Both the position numbers and the translations under genes were made by a program. Under the pieces are notes generated by a model that had not been told where the DNA came from, searched no databases, and saw only the letters and a program-made list of their open reading frames with translations. From Clostridia bacterium (GTDB taxonomy: Bacteria > Bacillota > Clostridia > Christensenellales > Borkfalkiaceae), in NCBI GenBank assembly GCA_017504655.1, contig JAFVQT010000015.1, forward strand, positions 1 to 41,143: DNA of 41,143 bases, written 5' to 3'. Below are positions 1 to 8,949 of this stretch, piece after piece; within the stretch, counting starts at the first letter, position 1; the number at the start of each line of letters is the position of its first letter.

Positions 1-1287
1 AACGAACTACCGATAGTATCTATGAGCTGTGGCTCGATGGGAAAGAAAAAGACAACGTTAATTACGGATATGGCACTCTCGCAGGAAGTAATGTTCAGGC
101 AAAAAGCGTTTGACTTATTACAGAAAAACGATATGAAGTTTCCTAACTTCCCGTGGATATGCTTTGAACAAGAACTAAAGGCTTGTATGGAGCATAAAAC
201 CGTGTATAATCTCGCCACGATAAAAGAGTGGATAAAGCTAAAAAGAAAGCGTTTTGACAAGCATCAGAACGAGCATTTGCAACTGTATGGATATGACTAT
301 AAAAAGTATGGAACGGAGTATTACGACGGGCTACAAGTATCGACATTATTCGACATATTGGAGCGTTATGCACTCTTGTATTTTATCTACGTCATAGAAA
401 GCAGTTTAATCGTAGCGAATTATTCTATCCGAACGGATAATATGTTGCTGGATAGTGTCAATTTTCCTATGTGGTACACCAACTTTTTCCCCGAACAATT
501 AACTGATGGCAGACACTCTAAAATTTTGGATTTCGACACTTTAAGACTTGGTAAAAAGGTCATAGAAGAAAATCCGAACATAGGCAGTTTTGAGTTCGGC
601 GTAGTGGTTATATCCGAAGTAGGTAAGGAGCGTGGCAACAATTTAGAGCTACGAGAAATGAAGAAAGGAACGGAGGAAACAAACCAAAAGAACGACCTTT
701 TCAATGCTTGGCTAAAAATGTGTAGGCATTCTGCAACGGTGGATAATTTCCCGTTTATAAAGGTGTTTACGGACGAGCAAAGACCAGAATCGTGGGGTGC
801 TGACGCTCGTGACCTTTGCGACGTAATACATATCGTTTCATCGGGTGAAACGAAACTTGCGATGCCGTTCTATACCATTGAAGATATGCTCTCGGAATGG
901 GCATTTAATGGGTTTATAGGGCTGTATTACGATTTCCGTTTTAGGCGAGGTGACAACACGCTATTAGTCCATATTTTGAAAGCCCTGACGTCTTTTATAT
1001 GGCGTAGGAATATGCGTATTTACAACAAATACGGGTATTCGATTTTGCGTATAGAAAAAGAACGTGGCACGATGGACGGCAAGATAGAAAAGAAGCGTTA
1101 CTTTATTATGAGCAGAAAGATATATAGCCGCCGTTTTTCAACAGACTGTTTCAGCGACTATTTCAACGAGCTTGCGAAGAACACGAAAGTTGGTCTTGCG
1201 GATTACCGTGAGTACGCAACCGAAAAAGCCACCGTTGAAGAATTAAAACTACAAAACAGTTACTTTATCAATTCACTATACAAATAA
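1..1287 (+). CDS. P-loop ATPase of a mobile element, 5' end outside the window
   Basis: The reading frame is open to the first base, so the gene probably starts upstream; the first internal ATG is at 22. Just after it is a Walker A-like string, GSMGKKKTT, and near the middle a hydrophobic strand ending in ISEVG that could be Walker B. Further on, TDEQRPESWGADARD resembles the sensor and arginine region of P-loop packaging or coupling ATPases. The next gene, 21 bases on with a clear ribosome binding site, is an HUH replication initiator. Zot-like or FtsK-like ATPases often accompany such Reps in filamentous-phage and rolling-circle elements, so a role in handling element DNA is inferred. I see no membrane segment, which argues against a classical Zot protein. 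The exact family is not recognised. Confidence 0.6.
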   Translation, partial: NELPIVSMSCGSMGKKKTTLITDMALSQEVMFRQKAFDLLQKNDMKFPNFPWICFEQELKACMEHKTVYNLATIKEWIKLKRKRFDKHQNEHLQLYGYDYKKYGTEYYDGLQVSTLFDILERYALLYFIYVIESSLIVANYSIRTDNMLLDSVNFPMWYTNFFPEQLTDGRHSKILDFDTLRLGKKVIEENPNIGSFEFGVVVISEVGKERGNNLELREMKKGTEETNQKNDLFNAWLKMCRHSATVDNFPFIKVFTDEQRPESWGADARDLCDVIHIVSSGETKLAMPFYTIEDMLSEWAFNGFIGLYYDFRFRRGDNTLLVHILKALTSFIWRRNMRIYNKYGYSILRIEKERGTMDGKIEKKRYFIMSRKIYSRRFSTDCFSDYFNELAKNTKVGLADYREYATEKATVEELKLQNSYFINSLYK

Positions 1288-1308
1288 CGAGAAAAGGAGG
1301 ACTGAATT

Positions 1309-2358
1309 ATGTCATTTGGAGAATGTAAAGTATATAACGACGGTTCGCACTACATAGCAATACCGTATGTGCCTAACCCTCGAAAAAAGAAATGGAAACC
1401 ACCGGAAGAAATGATAGTGGTTAAAGAAGAAGGCGTATCAGCGACTGAAATTATACAAACGGATAACGCCGAAAACCCTATAGAAACGCACGAAATCACG
1501 GAAAATGAGGTCGTGCCTTTTGGCGAGCCTGAAAATACGGATAAGCCCCAAGACGTGTCTGTAAAAAAGGCTAAAAAGGAACGAAAAATGACTCGTAAAG
1601 AGTTATTTGAAGAACTGTATCAGAAGCATATAAACGTTAAAAAGTCTAAGCGTAAAGAAATCATTATAGAGCAAATGCTCCCGTATTTCAAAGATAGAGA
1701 AACCACGTATTTATATGTAACGGCGCAGTTTGAACGAAAGCAACGAAATATCATTTGTAGGCGTGTAAGAATGACGAGGAAAATTAACTTGGCAGAGTTC
1801 AATTATTTTTGCACGTTTACCTATGACGACAAAAAACATACCGAAGATACCTTTAAGAATAAACTTAGAGGCTGTTTCAAGATGCTTTGTCACCGAAAGG
1901 GTTGGAAATATGCAGGCGTATGGGAAAGAGCTCCAGAGAGTAATAGGCTGCATTTTCACGGTCTGTTTTATATTCCTGACGGAACAATGCCCGGTGAACT
2001 GAAAGAGAAACGGGATTATAACACGAAGAAACACCGAATGCAGACAACGTATCAAAATACTTATTTCAATGAAAGATTTGGTAGATCTGACTTTGAGGAA
2101 GTGGATAGTAAAGCTATGCTTGGTGAATCTATTGCATATCTAACAAAGTATATGGAAAAAACAGGTGAAAAAATTGTGTATTCCAAAGGGCTACCACAAT
2201 ACTTCATATCTGACATTATGGACGAAGATATAGTCTGTACAATCGGGCAGGAGGATAAGAAACTTCTATTATTTGATGACTTTACTTGCTGGGACGAAGG
2301 TTGTTACATTGGGCCGGTCAGCCCTGAGGTGATACAACAAATGCGTAAAGCCAACTAA
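1309..2358 (+). CDS. Rolling-circle replication initiator (HUH endonuclease)
   Basis: This 349-residue protein has the three motifs of rolling-circle Rep proteins in order: CTFTYDD at residues 168-174 (motif I), HFH at 215-217 inside LHFHGLFY (the metal-binding HUH motif), and YLTKY at 277-281, where Tyr277 is the likely nicking residue and Lys280 the usual partner. The first 95 residues are charged and look disordered. In the family the tyrosine nicks one strand at the origin and stays attached to the 5' end. The start has an excellent AAGGAGG site. The gene follows a P-loop ATPase and precedes a large palindrome at 2505-2570 that is a plausible nick region. It resembles Reps of microvirus-like and integrated rolling-circle elements; the subfamily is unsettled. 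Confidence 0.8.
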   Translation: MSFGECKVYNDGSHYIAIPYVPNPRKKKWKPPEEMIVVKEEGVSATEIIQTDNAENPIETHEITENEVVPFGEPENTDKPQDVSVKKAKKERKMTRKELFEELYQKHINVKKSKRKEIIIEQMLPYFKDRETTYLYVTAQFERKQRNIICRRVRMTRKINLAEFNYFCTFTYDDKKHTEDTFKNKLRGCFKMLCHRKGWKYAGVWERAPESNRLHFHGLFYIPDGTMPGELKEKRDYNTKKHRMQTTYQNTYFNERFGRSDFEEVDSKAMLGESIAYLTKYMEKTGEKIVYSKGLPQYFISDIMDEDIVCTIGQEDKKLLLFDDFTCWDEGCYIGPVSPEVIQQMRKAN

Positions 2359-2504
2359 AAAGATAGTAGAAAAAGGTAGAAACGGTATTAAAAATGAAAA
2401 ATCCAGCACGACGGTATTCGGCGAAAGATTTGGCAAGCGGCTCAGCGCCAAACTTCGCCTCCGTCTGTGCTTTCATTTTCCGTTTGTTTGATTGCTTTCT
2501 TTTT

Positions 2505-2570
2505 CGTGGCGTGTGCTTGTCGTGGCGGAGCGAAGCGACGCCACTTGTATCAAGACAAGCACACGCCACG
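2505..2570. repeat. Nested palindrome, candidate replication origin or nick site
   Basis: A perfect 17-base inverted repeat (2505-2521 with 2554-2570, right arm GACAAGCACACGCCACG) encloses a second 6-base inverted repeat (GTGGCG 2522-2527 with CGCCAC 2539-2544). It is GC-rich inside an AT-rich gap and lies 147 bases after the HUH Rep gene. There is no T-run, so it is not an obvious terminator. Rolling-circle origins commonly place the nick site in such a cruciform next to the rep gene; a recombination site is the alternative. Apart from this and the promoter at 2659, the gap 2359-2720 shows no convincing gene. Confidence 0.55.
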
Positions 2571-2658
2571 GTTGCAATTAGTTAATTTTCCAAATTTTTT
2601 ATTTATGATTTTTGAGATTAAAAATGAAAATAATTTTATTATTGATAATGGTAAGACC

Positions 2659-2687
2659 TTGATTTTATTTCATAAAAGTGGTATAAT
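2659..2687 (+). promoter_or_regulatory. Sigma-70 type promoter for the XRE and restriction genes
   Basis: TTGATT (2659-2664) and a perfect TATAAT (2682-2687) are separated by 17 bases. They lie 33 bases before the XRE start at 2721, so this promoter probably drives the regulator, the two restriction-modification genes and the SIR2-like gene. Confidence 0.75.
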
Positions 2688-2720
2688 AGTTGCATAATCT
2701 TGAAAATGAGGTTTGTAGAT

Positions 2721-2912
2721 ATGGAGTTTAAGGATAAAGTTAAATTTGTGAGAGAAAAGCTCTGTTTGAGTCAGCAAGATTTAGCAAAGGCAACAGGTAT
2801 TTCTTTTAATACTATCAATCGCTGGGAAAATGGTCTACGTAAACCTACTTATGTATTGCAAAGAAAATTCAATGAGTTTTGTGAAAGTAAAAATATAGTA
2901 TTTAATGAATAA
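2721..2912 (+). CDS. Small XRE-family helix-turn-helix regulator
   Basis: The 63-residue product is essentially one XRE/Cro domain: VREKLCLSQQDLAKATGIS is the first half of the helix-turn-helix and FNTINRWENGLRKP the recognition helix and following turn. I chose ATG 2721 because GAGG lies 9 bases before it; a TTG at 2700 in the same frame has no ribosome binding site. The gene is the first after a strong promoter and sits 21 bases before a restriction-modification operon. This is the place of controller (C) proteins that delay restriction until methylation is complete. A controller role is inferred from size and position; ordinary phage-type repression is the alternative. Confidence 0.8.
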   Translation: MEFKDKVKFVREKLCLSQQDLAKATGISFNTINRWENGLRKPTYVLQRKFNEFCESKNIVFNE

Positions 2913-2933
2913 GCATCAGGCGAGGAATCTTAA

Positions 2934-3899
2934 ATGTCAAATAATAAAGTCGATATAAAAGAAAATTATATTCGGGATTTAGACCAAGAATTGCTGTTGC
3001 TTCTTCTATTAGACCAAACAACCAAAAAGAATTTAATTTGGGCGACAGACAATTACAAAGCCTATGGTTATATGTCTTACGACTACATTACTGTGGCTGC
3101 TATTACAGGTTATCGTGGTTGCGTTATTAAACCCCGAATTGAAAAATCAAAAGCCGAGATACAAAAGCGTGTCAAGGATAAAGCAGAAGTGTTTACACCA
3201 GCTTGGGTTTGCAACGCACAAAATAATCTTGTGGATATAGCTTGGTTTGGATATCAACCCGTATTTAACGTTGAAACAAATAATCATTGGGATACTATAA
3301 AAACAAAAATTAGTTTTCCAGAAGGTAAGACTTGGCAGGATTATGTAAAGGCTAATCGTATGGAAATATCCTGTGGCGAAGCTCCGTATCTTGTTAGCAG
3401 ATATGATTCAGTTTCAGGTGAGATTATACCGTTAGAAGATAGAATTGGCCTGTTAGATAGGAAAGTTAGAATTATAAATGAAAATGTAAACTCTGATGAA
3501 GAATGGTTAGAGTGGGTAAAATGGTCTTTCAAAAGCGTATATGGTTATGATTGGCAAGGCGATAACGTTTTATTGGCAAGAGAAAACTTATTGTTCACGT
3601 TTATTGATTACTACGTTGCTCGTTTCGGACAGCACCCTTCAACTAAAATTCTTTTAGAAATAGCAGAGATAATTTCTTGGAATATATGGCAAATGGATGG
3701 TCTGAAATTTGTGATTCCAAACAGTTGCCATTCTCAAAAACCAATACAAATGTCGTTGTTTGGTGATGAACCAGAAGAACCTTGTATTGGGTGTGTAAAA
3801 AATAGTATAAAACAACATAACGGAATTTATTGCAAAATAAAAGATTGGACTACGGGTAGAGCTAATAAGTTTGTTAATCTTATTGGGAGGAAATCATGA
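2934..3899 (+). CDS. Restriction-modification subunit carrying part of an adenine methylase
   Basis: This 321-residue protein resembles proteins annotated as restriction endonuclease subunit M. Visible blocks are EVFTPAWVC at 85-93, like methylase motif X (FTP), CGEAPYLVSRYD at 147-158, RIGLLDRKVRI at 170-180, and DWQGDNVLLARENLL at 206-220, like the SAM-binding side of gamma-class N6-adenine methylases. No NPPY motif is present here; it is in the next gene, which overlaps by four bases (ATGA). The two proteins are therefore likely to form one enzyme. Near the C-terminus QMSLF (272-276) matches the beta-clamp binding consensus, and Cys284, Cys287 and Cys300 could bind a metal. GAGG lies 7-8 bases before the start. 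The assignment is good at family level; the split-domain model is inference. Confidence 0.7.
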   Translation: MSNNKVDIKENYIRDLDQELLLLLLLDQTTKKNLIWATDNYKAYGYMSYDYITVAAITGYRGCVIKPRIEKSKAEIQKRVKDKAEVFTPAWVCNAQNNLVDIAWFGYQPVFNVETNNHWDTIKTKISFPEGKTWQDYVKANRMEISCGEAPYLVSRYDSVSGEIIPLEDRIGLLDRKVRIINENVNSDEEWLEWVKWSFKSVYGYDWQGDNVLLARENLLFTFIDYYVARFGQHPSTKILLEIAEIISWNIWQMDGLKFVIPNSCHSQKPIQMSLFGDEPEEPCIGCVKNSIKQHNGIYCKIKDWTTGRANKFVNLIGRKS

Positions 3900-6800
3900 A
3901 AAACCAATTTCATTCAACATTTGAATATAAGTTAATATATGTTTTTCGTATAAATGATGAAAACCACAAGAATTTAGTAAAAATCGGTGATGCGACAATT
4001 CATACTGATTGCTCTTATGATGCCCTTGTGCCTAATTGTAAAGAATTAAATCAAGCGGCAAAAGCCAGAATCAATACATATACTTCTACCGCTGGTATTG
4101 TTTATGAATTATTGCATACGGAAATTGCTATTAGGGTTAAAAACGGTCAGCTCAAAGCATTTAGAGATAAGGCTGTTCATAGTGTTCTGATTAGATCGGG
4201 CGTTAAACGTCATTTATTCCCAACGGAAAGTCAAGGACAAGAATGGTTTGAAACGGATTTAGCTACGGCAGTACGTGCCATTCAAGCTGTCAAAGATGGT
4301 ATGTCTTCATTAAATTCCGAAGATATATCACAGGATGATTCGCCTATAATTTTTAGACCAGAGCAAAAGAAAGCAATTAAAGATACACTTGCGCAGTTCA
4401 AAAGCGGTAATAGAATGCTTTGGAACGCAAAAATGCGTTTTGGTAAAACGCTCTGTGCTCTTGAAGTAGCAAAGCAAGCAGATTATAAGAAAATTCTTAT
4501 ATTTACACATAGACCAGTAGTTAGTGACGGTTGGTTTGATGATTTTCATAAGATTTTCAAAGGAACTACATATAAATTTGGCTCTAAAACTAAAGGTGAA
4601 ACAATAGAAACACTTATCACAGAAGATTGTCCTTTTGTGTATTTTGCTTCTATTCAAGATTTACGTGGTTCTGCTGCTGTTGGTGGAAAATTTGATAAAA
4701 ATGATTACGTCTTTTTAATCGACTGGGATTATATTATCGTTGACGAAGCACACGAAGGAACGCAAACAACCTTAGGACAAAAAGTTTTAGAGGCAGTTTT
4801 AAGCAATAATCCTAAAAAAACTCCGAAGTTACTTGAACTTTCAGGAACACCTTTTAATCTTCTTAATGATTTCAAGCAAAGTGAAATTTATACTTGGGAT
4901 TACATTATGGAGCAAAAGGCAAAAGCCGAGTGGGGTATCAATCACTTTGGTGACTCTAACCCGTATGAAGAATTGCCACAACTTGAAATATTTACATACG
5001 ATTTGGATAAGCTTATTCCGGGCTTTATTGACGTAGAAGATAGTGCCTTTAACTTTAGGGAATTTTTCAGAACTTGGACGGGAGATATTAAAAAAGATTA
5101 CAGACCTCTTCCAGAAGGCGCAAATATTGGTGATTTTGTGCATAAAGATGACGTTAATGCTTTTCTTTCTTTATTATGCACAAGTGATGAATATACAAAT
5201 TTCCCTTATTCTACCGAAGAGAACCGTTCTTATTATAGGCATACATTGTGGATGCTACCGGGCGTGAAAGAAGCCAAAGCTCTTTCTGCTTTAATGCACG
5301 AGCATCCTGTGTTTGGTAACGGACAATTCTTTAAGATTGTCAATGTTGCTGGTGACGGTGATGAAGAGCAAAACTACAAAGATGCTTTAGATGCTGTTAG
5401 AACTGCTATTGGTGAGAATCCAGACGACCATTATACAATTACCTTGTCTTGTGGCAGACTTACAACCGGTGTTAATATTCCTGAATGGACTGCGGTATTT
5501 ATGCTTGCAGGTTCTTTCTCTACGTCCGCAGCAAATTATTTGCAAACAATATTCAGAGTACAAACTCCTGCAAATATCAATGGTAGAATGAAAACACATT
5601 GCTCAGTGTTTGATTTTGCTCCTGATAGAACTCTTAAAATGGTAGCAGAAGCTGGTCATTTATCATTAAGAACGGGCAACGTTGGTAATGATAGAATATT
5701 GATGGGTGAGTTTTTGAATTTCTGCCCTGTTATTTCGATATCGGGTTCAAATATGTCGCCTTATAATGTTGATAGCTTGTTACAACAGTTAAAGAGAGCT
5801 TATACAGATAGAGTTGTAAAAAGCGGTTTTGAGGATACACATATTTACAATGATAATCTTCTTAGACTTGACGATATTGACCTTCAAGATTTTGAAGAAT
5901 TAAAGAAAATAATTGGTGCAACAAAGCAAACCAAGCCTACGAGTGAAATCGTAATAAATGATACAGGCTTGACTGATGAACAGTATGAAGAATTAGCACG
6001 CATCGAAAAGAAGAAAAAGAAAGACTTAACGGAAGAACAAAAAGCACTTCTTGAAGAACGCAAGAAAAAACGTGATAATGCTCAAAAGGCTATGGATATT
6101 TTGCGTGGTATTTCTATAAGAATACCTTTAATGATTTATGGCGCAGATATTCCCGTTGATAAAGACATTACGCCTGATAATTTTGTGGATTTAATAGATG
6201 ATTCCTCTTGGGAAGAGTTTATGCCAAATGGTGTAACGAAAGAAAAATATAGGCTTTTTGCAAAGTATTATGAGCAGGACGTCTTTGTTGCAGCTGCACG
6301 TCAAATTCGTCAGATGGCATTGTCAGCTGATGACCTTGCTCCCACTGAACGTGTTAAGAAAATTGCTGAAATATTCAGTATTTTTAGAAACCCAGATAAA
6401 GAAACGGTATTGACACCTTGGCGAGTAGTCAATATGCACCTCAGTGATTGTTTGGGTGGATATAGATTCTTTAATGAAGATTATACTGATACATTGGACG
6501 AGCCTGTATTTGTTGACCGTGGCACAGTAACAACAGATTTGTTTAAGAACAATGACGTTAGAATACTTGAAATAAATTCTAAAACTGGTCTTTATCCTCT
6601 TTATGTTGTATATTCTATATTCCGTCATAAAATGGATAGTTTATCTAAGTATGATTACGAGCATAGACCTATAGATGATATTTGGCGTGAAGTGGTTGAA
6701 GAAAATTTATTTGTTATCTGTAAAACTCCTATGGCTAAGGCAATTACGAAAAGAACGTTGCTCGGCTATAAGAGAGGTAAAATAAATGCACACGCTTTTG

Positions 6801-7915
6801 ATGATTTAATAAATCAATTAAAAGAGAAACCACAGCAATTTAGAGAAAAGGTATTAAGAGGAAGTTTTTGGAACAAAGGAGTGAGAAATATGGTGTTTGA
6901 TGCAATAGTAGGCAATCCGCCTTATCAAGAAGCGGTTAGCAGTAGCGATTCCAATAGGTCATTAAGTAGGCAATTATTCCCTGAGTTTATGAAAGCCTCT
7001 ATTTTGCTAAAACCTAAATATGCTTCTTTGATTACGCCTTCCCGTTGGTTTGCAGGTGAAGCTCAAGATGGTTCTTTTATATCTTTAAGAGAGTTCATTC
7101 AGTCAAATAACCATATTAAAAAAATTACACATTTTCCTGTTGGAAATGATGTTTTTGATAATGTAGTTATTAAAGGTGGAGTAAGTTATTACCTCTATGA
7201 AGAAGGATATGTTGGAGAAGTAAGTTTTTCAAATTCTCGAAACGGAGTATTGATAACTCAAGATAGACCGTTGTTTGAAGAAGGTTTGGATATTATTATC
7301 AGTAATAGTGATGATGTCGAATTGATTTCCAAAGTTACAAAAGAAGGTTTTGTATCTTTGACGACCATTACAAAAGGGAGAAATGCTTTCGGCATTATTG
7401 GAAAGCCCGAAGTATTACGTAAAATAATCCATAAAGAAAAATTTGTTGGTGCGGTTAAATTACAATGCAAAAACGAGGAGATTTATTGGGTTGAAGCAAA
7501 AGAAATAATTAAAAATGAAGATTTAATGAGAAAATATAAAGTATTTATCTCAAAATCGGCTGGAGATCCTTCAAAAGACGCAAAAGTAATTGGACGAGCT
7601 TATGTGGGCGAACCTTTTAGTGCTTGTTCCGATTCTTTGATACCTATTGGTGATTTTGACAATTTGCTTGAAGCAGAGAATTTACGGAAATACTTATCGA
7701 CTAAATTTTTGCGATATATTGTAAGCATTTTGAAAGTTTCGCAGAACGTTACTCAAATAGTTTACAAATTTGTTCCTATGCAAGATTTTACGGCGCATTC
7801 TGATATTGATTGGACTAAATCTGTTGCAGAAGTAGATCAACAGCTTTATAGAAAATACAATTTGTCAGCGGAAGAAATTGCCTTTATTGAAGAAAAAATC
7901 AAGCCTATGGAGTAA
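3896..7915 (+). CDS. Fused nuclease-helicase-adenine methylase restriction enzyme
   Basis: The 1,339-residue protein has several parts. Residues 1-140 look like a T5orf172/GIY-YIG-type nuclease (LVKIGDA, KARINTYTSTAG, then EWFET). Residues 150-560 form an SF2 helicase-translocase with motif I AKMRFGKT (178-185), DEAH (283-286), SGTP (316-319) and motif VI QTIFR (550-554). After a lysine-rich linker comes the methylase motif IV NPPY (1007-1010) with a following region that would hold target recognition. Enzymes of this layout translocate on DNA, methylate the host site and cut unmodified DNA. The SAM-binding half appears to reside in the preceding gene. The start follows GGGAGG. A SIR2-like gene begins three bases after the stop. 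Confidence 0.8.
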   Translation: MKNQFHSTFEYKLIYVFRINDENHKNLVKIGDATIHTDCSYDALVPNCKELNQAAKARINTYTSTAGIVYELLHTEIAIRVKNGQLKAFRDKAVHSVLIRSGVKRHLFPTESQGQEWFETDLATAVRAIQAVKDGMSSLNSEDISQDDSPIIFRPEQKKAIKDTLAQFKSGNRMLWNAKMRFGKTLCALEVAKQADYKKILIFTHRPVVSDGWFDDFHKIFKGTTYKFGSKTKGETIETLITEDCPFVYFASIQDLRGSAAVGGKFDKNDYVFLIDWDYIIVDEAHEGTQTTLGQKVLEAVLSNNPKKTPKLLELSGTPFNLLNDFKQSEIYTWDYIMEQKAKAEWGINHFGDSNPYEELPQLEIFTYDLDKLIPGFIDVEDSAFNFREFFRTWTGDIKKDYRPLPEGANIGDFVHKDDVNAFLSLLCTSDEYTNFPYSTEENRSYYRHTLWMLPGVKEAKALSALMHEHPVFGNGQFFKIVNVAGDGDEEQNYKDALDAVRTAIGENPDDHYTITLSCGRLTTGVNIPEWTAVFMLAGSFSTSAANYLQTIFRVQTPANINGRMKTHCSVFDFAPDRTLKMVAEAGHLSLRTGNVGNDRILMGEFLNFCPVISISGSNMSPYNVDSLLQQLKRAYTDRVVKSGFEDTHIYNDNLLRLDDIDLQDFEELKKIIGATKQTKPTSEIVINDTGLTDEQYEELARIEKKKKKDLTEEQKALLEERKKKRDNAQKAMDILRGISIRIPLMIYGADIPVDKDITPDNFVDLIDDSSWEEFMPNGVTKEKYRLFAKYYEQDVFVAAARQIRQMALSADDLAPTERVKKIAEIFSIFRNPDKETVLTPWRVVNMHLSDCLGGYRFFNEDYTDTLDEPVFVDRGTVTTDLFKNNDVRILEINSKTGLYPLYVVYSIFRHKMDSLSKYDYEHRPIDDIWREVVEENLFVICKTPMAKAITKRTLLGYKRGKINAHAFDDLINQLKEKPQQFREKVLRGSFWNKGVRNMVFDAIVGNPPYQEAVSSSDSNRSLSRQLFPEFMKASILLKPKYASLITPSRWFAGEAQDGSFISLREFIQSNNHIKKITHFPVGNDVFDNVVIKGGVSYYLYEEGYVGEVSFSNSRNGVLITQDRPLFEEGLDIIISNSDDVELISKVTKEGFVSLTTITKGRNAFGIIGKPEVLRKIIHKEKFVGAVKLQCKNEEIYWVEAKEIIKNEDLMRKYKVFISKSAGDPSKDAKVIGRAYVGEPFSACSDSLIPIGDFDNLLEAENLRKYLSTKFLRYIVSILKVSQNVTQIVYKFVPMQDFTAHSDIDWTKSVAEVDQQLYRKYNLSAEEIAFIEEKIKPME

Positions 7916-7918
7916 AGC

Positions 7919-8896
7919 GTGAAATTTGATAATCTTCTTTTAGGAAATGGGATTTCAATAAAAATTTATAAGTTATTAGAAAAACAAGGAATATCTGTTA
8001 TAAGTTTTTTTGACTATCTTGAATATTTTTGTGGATTAGAAGAACATAAAAGAGAAAGAAGGGATTTCTTCAAGATATATAGAGCATTGGTTTATGATGA
8101 TGAAATTCCTCCTATGTTGAATTTTGTGGAAGAAACTTTTGAAGAAGCAAAAAGTATTGGTTTTGAAAGAATGATATCTTCTAAGGTATTCAAGAAACCG
8201 GAAGAATTAAAAAGGATAAATATGACCTTAGACCAATACGATAGGCTTATTAAAAATGTATCGTCATTCTATTTCCTAATCTTTAATTATTGGTATATAA
8301 AAAGAGTTCATAATATTATTGATTATAATGATGCTGCTATAAAATCTTTATCTGATGATATTAAAGCTCTTGTTGGCGGTGATGTTTATTCACTAAATTT
8401 TGATAAGTTGTTGGATAATTTTATCAATGTTAAGCACATTCACGGTTTATTTGTTGATAAGATGGAAAAATATCAAGATATAGTGTCTTGTATGACAAGT
8501 TCGACTTCTTTTCTATACAAATTTTTGTTTGAAACAAATGGCTATGCTAAACTATTTGCGATGAATCAATTAAAAGCTAATAGTGTCGCTAATTTTGATT
8601 ATGATTTTTTGTTTGGGGATAAAGACTTTGGCGACTTGCTAATTTATGGCGTTTCTTTTGGTTTATCTAATATAGTTCCGCAGGAGTTAAAATGTAAGTA
8701 TGAGGACTTTTATCTGACTAATTGCGTAGAAGGACATATTCTGGTGAGGCTAAACGCTTTGTATCAAATGAAAAAAGTTAAATCTATTACAATAGCGTGT
8801 TATTCAGAAGAGGATAAAAGCAATTATCAAGAATTGTTCAAGTTTTGCGATTGTAAAGAAATAATTTCTTACGTAAAATGTTCTGATTTGTTTTAA
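7919..8896 (+). CDS. SIR2-like/AbiH-like probable defence protein
   Basis: This 325-residue protein begins with LLLGNGISI (6-14), the glycine-rich opening of SIR2-like and AbiH-like domains. It continues with SLNFDKLLD (158-166), HIHG (173-176) and LIYGVSFG (241-248), which match the later nucleotide-binding blocks of that fold. Such proteins in several antiphage systems break down NAD+ and stop growth of infected cells; others of the AbiH type are less understood. The start is GTG, with GGAG six bases before it, only three bases after the restriction enzyme stop, so the genes are co-transcribed. A role as a back-up abortive-infection arm of the restriction cassette is inferred. DUF4917-type proteins are an alternative family name. 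Confidence 0.65.
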   Translation: MKFDNLLLGNGISIKIYKLLEKQGISVISFFDYLEYFCGLEEHKRERRDFFKIYRALVYDDEIPPMLNFVEETFEEAKSIGFERMISSKVFKKPEELKRINMTLDQYDRLIKNVSSFYFLIFNYWYIKRVHNIIDYNDAAIKSLSDDIKALVGGDVYSLNFDKLLDNFINVKHIHGLFVDKMEKYQDIVSCMTSSTSFLYKFLFETNGYAKLFAMNQLKANSVANFDYDFLFGDKDFGDLLIYGVSFGLSNIVPQELKCKYEDFYLTNCVEGHILVRLNALYQMKKVKSITIACYSEEDKSNYQELFKFCDCKEIISYVKCSDLF

Positions 8897-8913
8897 CTGT
8901 AATATAACATAAA

Positions 8914-8945
8914 ACAGCCGAGATTGATTTTTCAATCCCGGCTGT
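8914..8945. terminator. Bidirectional terminator between convergent genes
   Basis: ACAGCCG...CGGCTGT forms a strong stem with loop TTTT, extended by ATTGA/TCAAT. It lies between the + strand restriction operon and the convergent minus-strand pair, and serves both. Confidence 0.8.
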
Positions 8946-8949
8946 AATT

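Noticed and set aside
2394-2697. Short + strand frames across the palindrome after the rep gene
   Set aside because: They run through the inverted repeat, have no ribosome binding site and no protein-like pattern; the palindrome itself explains the sequence.
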